From an uncultured Paracoccaceae bacterium (GTDB lineage Bacteria; Pseudomonadota; Alphaproteobacteria; Rhodobacterales; Rhodobacteraceae), in the NCBI GenBank assembly GCA_938028765.1, contig CALIZF010000018.1, positions 1 to 64,000 on the forward strand: 64,000 bases of DNA. The letters run 5' to 3'. The notes beneath the pieces were generated by a model, which was given only the letters and a program-made list of their open reading frames with translations, was not told the DNA's origin and made no database searches. Positions 1 through 6,799 of this stretch are shown here, in pieces. Within the stretch, counting starts at the first letter, position 1; each line of letters begins with the position of its first letter. The translations under genes were made by a program, and so were the position numbers.

Positions 1-94
1 GGGGGGGGGGCGCGCCCCCCCCGGCCCCACGCCAAAGGCAGGGCCGCCCGTAGCGGCCCCGCCACCCCGCCGATCCACGCCCGGGGAGGGGCGC
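1..94. other. Upstream edge, non-coding, with GC palindrome
   Basis: The first 94 bases hold no gene. Positions 3-22 are a perfect palindrome of eight G, CGCG and eight C, which could be the terminator stem of a gene lying to the left, or simply low-complexity sequence. A purine-rich GGGGAGGGG at 84-92 is close to the ATG at 95 and may serve as its ribosome binding site. Confidence 0.4.
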
Positions 95-1918
95 ATGGAC
101 ACGAGCACCGGGGCGGTTGCGGCGTTCCTGCAGACCGTCCACCCCTATGACAGCCTGCCGCAGGACGAACTGGCGCGTGTCGCCGGTTCCTTCCGCCGCA
201 GCACCGTCGCGGCCGGGACCGCGATCTACCTGCAGGGCGAGCCGCTGCCCGGCCTCTACCTGGTCGAGGACGGCGCAGTCGAGGTTCTGGACAGCACGGG
301 TTCGCTGGTATCGCTGCTCGGCCCCCGCAACTCGTTCGGCGAACGGGGGCTGATGCGCGACGGCCTGGCCGTGACGACCGCGCGTGCGCAGGCCGACAGC
401 ACGATCCTCATGCTGCCGGCGCCCGAGTTCCGGCGCCTGATGGCCAGTCATGCCGCCTTCGAGCGGTTCTTCAACCGCGGCCGCGGGCACGAGCGGGGCG
501 CGGATCTGGCCACCCGCAAGGTGGCCGACCTGATGGCGCAGCGCCCCGTGACATGCACGCCCGACACCACGCTGCGCGCAGCCGCGCAGGCGATGCGCGA
601 TGCCGGCGTGTCGTCGATCGGGGTGCTGGGGCCGGACGGGGGGCTGGCCGGCATCCTGACGGTGCGGGACCTTGCGAACCGCGTCGTGGCGGCAGGGCTC
701 GACACGGACGAGCCCGTGACGCGCGCGATGACCCCCGATCCGGTCAGCCTGCCGCCCGATGCGCTGGGGTCGGACGTGCTGCACCTGATGCTGGAACGCG
801 GGATCGGTCACCTTCCGGTGGTCGAGGGAAGGCGGCTGGTGGGCATGATCACCAAGACCGATCTCACGCGGTTCCAGGCGATCAGCTCGGCCCAACTCGT
901 GCGCGACATCGCCGGTGCAGCCACGGTCGCAGAGATGGCGGCGATCACCGCGCGCATCCCCAAGCTTCTCGCGCAGCTGGTCGGCGGCGGATCGGCGCAC
1001 GAGGTGACGACGCGCCTGATCACCGACATCGCGGATACGGTCACCCGGCGCCTCTTGGCGATGGCCGAGGCGGAACTCGGCCCCGCGCCGGTGCCGTTCC
1101 TGTGGCTCGCCTGCGGCAGCCAGGGCCGGCAGGAACAGACCGGCGTGTCCGACCAGGACAACTGCCTGTTCGTGGACGACAGCGCCACCGACGACGACAT
1201 GGCCTATTTCGCGCGCCTCGCCGCGATCGTTTCGGACGGGCTGAACGCCGCCGGCTATGTCTACTGCCCCGGCGATATGATGGCGACCAACCCGCGGTGG
1301 CGCGCGCGCGTCTCGACCTGGCGGGGCTACTTCGACGGCTGGATCGCCCGCCCCGACCCGATGGCCCAGATGCTGGCGTCGGTGATGTTCGACCTGCGAC
1401 CGATCGGCGGCGCGGCGCACCTCTTCGCCGACCTTCAGGCGGAAACGCTGGAGCGCGCCTCGCGCAACTCGATCTTCGTTGCGCACATGATCTCCAACTC
1501 GCTGAAACACAGCCCGCCCCTCGGGCTGTTCGGCGGGTTCGCCACCATCCGGTCGGGCGAGCGGCGCAACCACATCGACCTGAAGCTGAACGGGGTGGTG
1601 CCGGTGGTGGACCTCGGCCGCATCTATGCGCTGCAAGGGCGCCTGCTGCCGGTCAACACCCGGGCGCGTCTCCTCGCGGCGGAAGAGGCCGGCGTCATCT
1701 CGGTCTCGGGCGCGCGCGACCTGATCGAGGCCTACGACCTGATCGCCGAGACGCGGCTGAAGAACCAGGCCGCGCTGGTGCGGACGGGGCGCAAGCCCGA
1801 CAACTTCCTTGCGCCGTCGGACCTCGGCGATTTCGAGCGCAGCCACCTGCGCGATGCCTTCGTTGTGGTGCGCACGATGCAGTCGGCCCTCGGGCACGGG
1901 AAGGGGGCGCTGACATGA
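95..1918 (+). CDS. cNMP-binding / CBS / DUF294 nucleotidyltransferase-like signalling protein
   Basis: This is a 607-residue cytosolic protein built as a cyclic-nucleotide-binding fold (about 15-125), two CBS motifs (about 145-263), and a DUF294 nucleotidyltransferase-like domain followed by its helical C-terminal partner. The nucleotidyltransferase signature is visible at residues 341-357 (GSQGR, then SDQDN). CBS domains bind adenine nucleotides, so a role in sensing energy state or cyclic nucleotides is likely. In related bacteria such proteins are encoded beside acetate/solute symporters and a polymerase-III-epsilon-like exonuclease. The exonuclease gene is present here three genes downstream, and any symporter would lie left of the window. 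The stop overlaps the next ATG (ATGA), so the genes are co-translated. The true substrate is unknown. Confidence 0.88.
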   Translation: MDTSTGAVAAFLQTVHPYDSLPQDELARVAGSFRRSTVAAGTAIYLQGEPLPGLYLVEDGAVEVLDSTGSLVSLLGPRNSFGERGLMRDGLAVTTARAQADSTILMLPAPEFRRLMASHAAFERFFNRGRGHERGADLATRKVADLMAQRPVTCTPDTTLRAAAQAMRDAGVSSIGVLGPDGGLAGILTVRDLANRVVAAGLDTDEPVTRAMTPDPVSLPPDALGSDVLHLMLERGIGHLPVVEGRRLVGMITKTDLTRFQAISSAQLVRDIAGAATVAEMAAITARIPKLLAQLVGGGSAHEVTTRLITDIADTVTRRLLAMAEAELGPAPVPFLWLACGSQGRQEQTGVSDQDNCLFVDDSATDDDMAYFARLAAIVSDGLNAAGYVYCPGDMMATNPRWRARVSTWRGYFDGWIARPDPMAQMLASVMFDLRPIGGAAHLFADLQAETLERASRNSIFVAHMISNSLKHSPPLGLFGGFATIRSGERRNHIDLKLNGVVPVVDLGRIYALQGRLLPVNTRARLLAAEEAGVISVSGARDLIEAYDLIAETRLKNQAALVRTGRKPDNFLAPSDLGDFERSHLRDAFVVVRTMQSALGHGKGALT

Positions 1919-2436
1919 TGCTGGAGGTGATCGCAGCCTTCGTCGCGGCCGTGGCGGCCGCCGGCGTCGCGATGGCGCTGCGTGCCGCGACGCGCGGATG
2001 GCTGCCGCGCTGGATCGTGCCGGCGGCGGCGGGCGCGGGGATGATCGGTTTCACGGTGTGGTCGGAATACGGCTGGGAAGGCCGTGCACGGGCCGGCTTG
2101 CCGCCCGGCTTCGTGGTGGTCGAGGCGCCGCGCACCGCATCGGTCCTGCGCCCCTGGACCTATGCCGCGCCGCTGGTCGAGCGGATGCTGGTGATCGACC
2201 TTACCGCGACGCGCCGGCATCCGGTGGCGGGGGATCTCGCGCTGACGCGGCTGATCGCGCTGCACCGCTGGCGGCCGAACGCCGAGATGCGGGCAGTGAT
2301 CGACTGCGCCGGGGGGCGGCGGATCGATGTAGTGGACGGGGTGGTGTTTTCCGAGTCCGGCGATCTGGTGCAGGGGGCCTGGTCCCGCGTGCCGCCGGAC
2401 GATCCTGTGCTGACGGCGGCCTGCGACGGAGGATGA
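1915..2436 (+). CDS. Small membrane-anchored protein of unknown function
   Basis: This 173-residue protein has an N-terminal hydrophobic helix (about 1-22), a short basic loop and a second hydrophobic segment (about 35-50). A mostly soluble remainder of about 120 residues lacks recognisable motifs. Its ATG overlaps the stop of the upstream DUF294 gene by four bases, and the response regulator gene begins three bases after its stop, so it is part of the same operon. I do not recognise the family. Position in a signalling operon suggests an accessory membrane component, but that is inference only. Confidence 0.75.
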   Translation: MMLEVIAAFVAAVAAAGVAMALRAATRGWLPRWIVPAAAGAGMIGFTVWSEYGWEGRARAGLPPGFVVVEAPRTASVLRPWTYAAPLVERMLVIDLTATRRHPVAGDLALTRLIALHRWRPNAEMRAVIDCAGGRRIDVVDGVVFSESGDLVQGAWSRVPPDDPVLTAACDGG

Positions 2437-2439
2437 GCG

Positions 2440-2850
2440 ATGGCGGGCGAGGGCGCGAAGAAGCGGGTTCTGGTGGTCGAGGACGAGGACAACATCGCCA
2501 TCGCGCTCGACTACCTGATGACGCGCGAAGGATACGATCACGACCGGGTGGCGAACGGGGCCGAGGCGCTGCCGCGTATCCGCGCCACGCACCCCGATCT
2601 TGTGCTGCTCGACGTGATGCTGCCCGAGGTGTCGGGCTACGAGATCTGCCAGGGGGTGCGGCTCGACCCGACGCTGGCGGATGTGAAGATCCTGATGATG
2701 ACCGCCCGCGGGTCGGCGATCGAGCGGCGCAAGGGCCTGGCGCTCGGCGCGGACGGGTTCATCTCGAAGCCTTTCGAGCTGAAGGAACTGCGCGCCGCGG
2801 TGCGGCGCCTCCTCGAGGACGGGCCGCCGGCCGAGGGCGCGGATGCTTGA
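2440..2850 (+). CDS. Single-domain (CheY-like) response regulator
   Basis: This 136-residue protein is only a receiver domain. The acidic pocket (E14, D15), phospho-acceptor D58 (LLDVMLP), T88 (MMTARG) and K110 (SKPF) are all in the expected places, so it should be phosphorylatable. There is no DNA-binding or enzymatic output domain, so it must act through a partner or as a phosphate shuttle. It overlaps the next gene by eight bases. That neighbour looks like a sensor kinase that has lost its phospho-accepting histidine, so the phosphodonor is probably encoded elsewhere. Confidence 0.93.
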   Translation: MAGEGAKKRVLVVEDEDNIAIALDYLMTREGYDHDRVANGAEALPRIRATHPDLVLLDVMLPEVSGYEICQGVRLDPTLADVKILMMTARGSAIERRKGLALGADGFISKPFELKELRAAVRRLLEDGPPAEGADA

Positions 2851-4912
2851 ACGCCTAAGCCTGAGGCTGCGGATCCTGATGTTCTTCGCGGCGCTGGCCG
2901 CGGGGGGGATCGTGGCGCTGATCCTCGGGCTCTGGGTCGGCTACCGCCGTCTGGGCGATCCGGCGCTGCTGCCGGCCTTCGTGCAGGGCGGCGTGATCGC
3001 CGGTTTCGTGGTCCTCGGCCTCGTCACCTGGGTCTGGTTCCTCTTCGACCTGAACGTGGCCCGCGCGATCGAGCGGCTGGCCGGTGCGATCCGCGCCCGC
3101 GCCCATGCCGAGGTGGGCGGCGAGATCGACCGCGCCACCGCGCGCTACCTCGGCGACCTTGCCCCGGCGGTCGGGGCGGCCTTGGCCAAGCTGGCCGAGA
3201 CGCGCAACGCCCTGGCCGAAAGCGTTGCGCGCGAGACGACGCGCCTGTCGGCCGAGAAGGCGCGGCTGGAGGCGTTGCTGGCGGACGTGCCGGTGGGCGT
3301 CCTTCTCTGCACGGCGCAGCACCAGGTGGTTTTCTACAACGGGCTTGCGCGGGATCTCCTGGCCTCCGGCGCGGCGCAGCCCGGCCTCGACCGGCCGCTG
3401 TTCGACTATCTGCGCGACGGGCCGATCCGGCACGCGCTGGCCCGCCTACGCGAGACGGACGATCCCGATGCGGCGTCCGACATCCTGTGCGCCACCACCG
3501 GCGCGCCGCGGATGCTGGCGGCGCGGATGCGCCTGATCGCGGGCGGGGGCTATGTGCTGACGCTGCGGGACGTGACCGCCGACCTGGCGGGCCACGCCCG
3601 GCGCGAGGCGCTTCTGGCCGAGATCTTCGACCGGGTGCGCCGGCCTGCGGCGAACCTGCAGACCGTGATGGGCGTCATGGGCGACGCGCCCGAGGGGGCC
3701 GAGATCCTCGACGCCGCGATGCGGGCCGAGATCGGCAGCCTGACCGCTGCGATCACCGAACTCGGCCAGCGCTATGACGAGACGCGCAGCGACTGGTGGC
3801 CGCTGGCCATGACCCGAGCCTCGGACCTGATCGACAGCCTGCGGGCGCGTCTCGAGGCCGCCGGCCTGAGCGCGACGGGCGAGGCCGCGCCGCTCCTGTT
3901 GCGCTGCAACGGGTTCGAGATCGTGGCGCTGATCGCCGCGCTGGCCGAACGGATCGCGGCCGCCGGTCCGCGCGATTTCCGCCTGACGGTGGAGGAAGAG
4001 GGCACCGGCGCGCTGATCGTGCTGTCGTGGAGCGGCCCCGCGTTGCCTGTCGGCGACCTCGACCGATGGCTGGCCGCGCCACTGGAGGTCGGGGTGGCCG
4101 ATGTCACGGGCCGGTCCGTGCTGGGCACGCACGCGACCGAGATCTGGCCCGAATACCACACCGGCCGTGCGATGCTGTGCCTGCCGATCCGGCAGGCCCG
4201 CCGCGCCGCCCGCCGTCCCCCGCCGATCGCGCGCGCGGTCGTCTACGATTTCGACCTTCTGTCGCGCGAACGGGCGGCAGGGGTGGCCGACCAGCCGCTC
4301 GATGCGCTGACCTGCGTCGTCTTCGATACTGAGACGACGGGCCTTCTGCCCCAGCAGGGCGACGAGATCGTGCAGATCGCGGCGGTGCGGCTGGTGAACG
4401 GCCGGCGGGTGGACGGCGAGGTGTTCGACACGCTGGTGAACCCCGGCCGGCGGATCCCGCCGGGCTCGACCGAGGTGCACGGGATCACCGACGCGATGGT
4501 GGCCGAGGCGCCGGGGGTGGTCGAGGCGCTGCGGCGGTTCCACAAGTTCGCCGAGGGCGCGGTGCTGGTCGCGCACAATGCACCCTTCGACATGACGTTC
4601 CTGCGCCGGCGCGAGGCCGAGCTTGGCCTGCGCTTCGACAACCCGGTGCTGGACACGGTGCTGCTGTCGGCCGTCGTGTTCGGGCAGGACGATGTCCACA
4701 GCCTCGATGCGCTTGCGCATCGCCTCGGCATCACCATCCCCGAAGAGGCGCGGCACACCGCCATCGGCGACACGCTGGCCACGGCCGACGCATTCCTCAA
4801 GCTGGTGCCGATGCTGAAGGCGCGCGGCCTCGTCACCTTCGGGCAGGCGCTGGCCGAGGTGCGCCGGCACGGCCGGCTTCTGAAGGACGCAAACCGCGAG
4901 AATGTCGCCTGA
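2843..4912 (+). CDS. Membrane PAS / degenerate kinase-like protein fused to DEDDh 3'-5' exonuclease
   Basis: This 689-residue fusion starts with two membrane helices (about 10-30 and 45-70), a coiled linker and a PAS-like domain (about 130-235). It continues with a region that has the layout of a histidine kinase, but the dimerisation helix reads FDRVRRPAANL where a phospho-accepting histidine is normally found, and the ATP-binding motifs are hardly recognisable (about 345-455). The C-terminal part (about 488-660) is a DnaQ/polymerase III epsilon-type exonuclease with D495 and E497 (FDTETTG), HNAPFD and HTAIGD, so the nuclease active site looks intact. Known relatives occur beside CBS/DUF294 genes. 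The membrane location of a nuclease is odd, and its substrate is unknown. Confidence 0.88.
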   Translation: MLERLSLRLRILMFFAALAAGGIVALILGLWVGYRRLGDPALLPAFVQGGVIAGFVVLGLVTWVWFLFDLNVARAIERLAGAIRARAHAEVGGEIDRATARYLGDLAPAVGAALAKLAETRNALAESVARETTRLSAEKARLEALLADVPVGVLLCTAQHQVVFYNGLARDLLASGAAQPGLDRPLFDYLRDGPIRHALARLRETDDPDAASDILCATTGAPRMLAARMRLIAGGGYVLTLRDVTADLAGHARREALLAEIFDRVRRPAANLQTVMGVMGDAPEGAEILDAAMRAEIGSLTAAITELGQRYDETRSDWWPLAMTRASDLIDSLRARLEAAGLSATGEAAPLLLRCNGFEIVALIAALAERIAAAGPRDFRLTVEEEGTGALIVLSWSGPALPVGDLDRWLAAPLEVGVADVTGRSVLGTHATEIWPEYHTGRAMLCLPIRQARRAARRPPPIARAVVYDFDLLSRERAAGVADQPLDALTCVVFDTETTGLLPQQGDEIVQIAAVRLVNGRRVDGEVFDTLVNPGRRIPPGSTEVHGITDAMVAEAPGVVEALRRFHKFAEGAVLVAHNAPFDMTFLRRREAELGLRFDNPVLDTVLLSAVVFGQDDVHSLDALAHRLGITIPEEARHTAIGDTLATADAFLKLVPMLKARGLVTFGQALAEVRRHGRLLKDANRENVA

Positions 4913-4921
4913 CGCCCACGG

Positions 4922-5383
4922 TCAGCCAAGCCGCGCCTTGACCAGCGCGCCCGCCGCGGCGAAGTCCATCTGGCCGGTGTGGCGGGCCTTCAGGGCGGCC
5001 ATCACCCGGCCCATGTCGCGGATGCCGGTTGCGCCCACCTCGGCCACCGCGGCGTCGATCGCCGCCGCCACCTCGTCGGGCGAAAGCTGCCGCGGCAGGA
5101 ATTCCTCGATCACGCGGATTTCGCCCAGCTCCTTCTCGGCCAGTTCGAGCCGCCCGCCCTCTTCGTAGAGCCGCGCGCTTTCCTGTCGCTGGCGGACCAT
5201 CTTGCCGAGGATCGCCATGATCTCGGCATCGCTGACGCCATCCTCGCCGCCGCCCTCGGTGCGGGCCGCGATGTCGCGGTCCTTGATCGCGGCGTTGATG
5301 AGGCGCAGCGTCGAGGTGCGGTCGGCCTCGCGCGACCGCATCGCGTCCTTCAGCGCGGCGGCCAGTCTTTCCCGGATCGGCAT
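4922..5383 (-). CDS. yqeY: GatB/YqeY-domain protein
   Basis: This 153-residue protein is full length for the YqeY family, which resembles the tRNA-binding tail domain of GatB, a subunit of the aminoacyl-tRNA amidotransferase. Conserved features include the N-terminal TLRLINAAIKDRDIA helix, the glutamate/lysine-rich middle, FLPRQLSPDE, and the C-terminal GRVMAALKAR helix. The precise role is not established; a tRNA-related function is assumed from the fold. It is divergent from carA with about 170 bases between them, an arrangement I recall as common in Rhodobacteraceae. Confidence 0.9.
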   Translation of the reverse strand: MPIRERLAAALKDAMRSREADRTSTLRLINAAIKDRDIAARTEGGGEDGVSDAEIMAILGKMVRQRQESARLYEEGGRLELAEKELGEIRVIEEFLPRQLSPDEVAAAIDAAVAEVGATGIRDMGRVMAALKARHTGQMDFAAAGALVKARLG

Positions 5384-5500
5384 GGCGGCACCTTCCCCTC
5401 GGAACCAGGGCGTAGTCTAGCCCGTCCGCGGTCCTGCGGCAACCGCGGGCACGTCATCTAACCAATTGTTTTTCATTGAGAACGCATTCGTGTGCGGGCC

Positions 5501-5529
5501 TTGACCCCGCCTGCACGCCCCTCTAGGTT
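5501..5529 (+). promoter_or_regulatory. Predicted sigma-70-type promoter of carA
   Basis: TTGACC (5501-5506) and TAGGTT (5524-5529) are separated by exactly 17 bases and lie 26 bases before the carA ATG, with CCGGAG (5543-5548) as ribosome binding site. The stretch just upstream (about 5458-5485) is strikingly AT-rich for this genome and may hold a regulator site or serve as an upstream element. Confidence 0.6.
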
Positions 5530-5554
5530 CCGCGCGCTTGTGCCGGAGTCGCCC

Positions 5555-6712
5555 ATGTCCGCTGCCGCCCCCCGCCCGACCGGCTGCCTTACGCTTGCCG
5601 ACGGCACGCTGTTCTTCGGCCGCGGCTTCGGCGCCACGGGCGAAACCGTGGCCGAACTGGTCTTCAACACCGCCATGACCGGCTATCAGGAGATCATGAC
5701 CGATCCGTCCTACGCGGGGCAGGTCGTGACCTTCACCTTTCCCCATATCGGCAATGTCGGCGTCACGCCCGAGGACGACGAGGCGGCCCAGCCCGTGGCA
5801 GCCGGGATGGTGGTGAAATGGGATCCGACCGCGCCGTCGAACTGGCGCGCCGCGGGCCGTCTGGACGACTGGATGGCGAGATGCGGCCTGATCGGCATGG
5901 GTGGCGTGGACACGCGCCGCCTGACCCGCGCGATCCGCCGGCAGGGCGCCCCGCATGTGGCGCTGGCGCACGATCCCGCCGGGCGGTTTGACATCGAGGC
6001 GCTGGTGACAAAGGCGCGGGCGTGGCGCGGTCTGGTCGGCCTCGATCTGGCGCGCGACGTGACCTGTGCGCAGTCCTACCGCTGGGACGAGATGAAATGG
6101 GCTTGGCCCGGCGGCTTTGCCCGGCGCACGGGCCCGGGGTTGCGGGTGGTGGCGGTCGATTACGGGGCCAAGCGCAACATCCTGCGCTCGCTCGCCTCCG
6201 AAGGATGCGAGGTCACGGTCCTGCCTGCCAGCGCGACGGCAGAGGACGTGCTGGCCTTGAACCCCGAAGGCGTGTTCCTGTCGAACGGCCCCGGCGATCC
6301 GGCGGCGACCGGGGCCTATGCGGTGCCGATGATCCGCGGCGTGCTGGATGCGGGCCTGCCGGTGTTCGGCATCTGTCTCGGCCACCAGATGCTCGCGCTC
6401 GCGCTCGGTGCGCGCACGGTCAAGATGAACCACGGCCACCACGGGGCCAACCACCCGGTGAAGGATCTGGAAACCGGCAAGGTCGAGATCACCTCGATGA
6501 ACCACGGTTTCACGGTGGACAGCCAGACCCTGCCGCCGGGCGTGATCGAGACGCATGTCAGCCTCTTCGACGGGTCGAACTGCGGCATCCGCCTGGCGGA
6601 CCGGCCCGTGTTCAGCGTGCAGTATCACCCCGAGGCGAGCCCGGGCCCGCAGGATAGCGCCTATCTGTTCGCCCGCTTTGCCGCGGCGATGCGCGCCCGC
6701 CGCGCGCCCTGA
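5555..6712 (+). CDS. carA: Carbamoyl-phosphate synthase small (glutaminase) subunit
   Basis: CarA supplies ammonia from glutamine to CarB for carbamoyl phosphate synthesis, feeding pyrimidine and arginine pathways in the cytosol. The 385-residue length is normal. The N-terminal half has the small-subunit fold (LVFNTAMTGYQEIMTDPSY), and the C-terminal half is a class I glutamine amidotransferase with nucleophile C274 (FGICLGHQ), H358 and E360 (YHPEASPGP). The start at 5555 is chosen because of the promoter and ribosome binding site before it; an upstream in-frame codon at 5492 would lie inside the promoter. CarB is not in the window. Confidence 0.97.
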   Translation: MSAAAPRPTGCLTLADGTLFFGRGFGATGETVAELVFNTAMTGYQEIMTDPSYAGQVVTFTFPHIGNVGVTPEDDEAAQPVAAGMVVKWDPTAPSNWRAAGRLDDWMARCGLIGMGGVDTRRLTRAIRRQGAPHVALAHDPAGRFDIEALVTKARAWRGLVGLDLARDVTCAQSYRWDEMKWAWPGGFARRTGPGLRVVAVDYGAKRNILRSLASEGCEVTVLPASATAEDVLALNPEGVFLSNGPGDPAATGAYAVPMIRGVLDAGLPVFGICLGHQMLALALGARTVKMNHGHHGANHPVKDLETGKVEITSMNHGFTVDSQTLPPGVIETHVSLFDGSNCGIRLADRPVFSVQYHPEASPGPQDSAYLFARFAAAMRARRAP

Positions 6713-6725
6713 GCCTGCCGGTTTC

Positions 6726-6744
6726 GGTTAAGCGTCCGTTAACC
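6726..6744 (+). promoter_or_regulatory. Candidate CtrA binding site
   Basis: The inverted repeat GGTTAA - 7 bases - TTAACC contains a perfect TTAA-N7-TTAAC motif (6728-6743), the consensus for the alphaproteobacterial cell-cycle/motility regulator CtrA. It lies between carA and the glycosyltransferase gene, 56 bases before the latter's preferred ATG. A match of this length is unlikely by chance in sequence this GC-rich, but binding is untested. Confidence 0.55.
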
Positions 6745-6799
6745 AAGCGACGCGAGAGTGCCGGTGCGGCAGTGGGGCCGCAGCGCGGGTGTGGGCGCG

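Noticed and set aside
3-22. GC palindrome at the window start as a regulatory operator
   Set aside because: Low-complexity G8-CGCG-C8; may be a terminator of a gene outside the window or an assembly feature, cannot be judged here.
553-1914. N-terminal extension of the small membrane protein frame
   Set aside because: The open frame runs through the DUF294 gene and is arginine-rich; only the part from 1915 with hydrophobic helices is believable.
5458-5485. Possible Fur/Mur/Irr-type box between yqeY and carA
   Set aside because: AT-rich, but no convincing match to any of the alphaproteobacterial iron or manganese boxes; kept only as a note.
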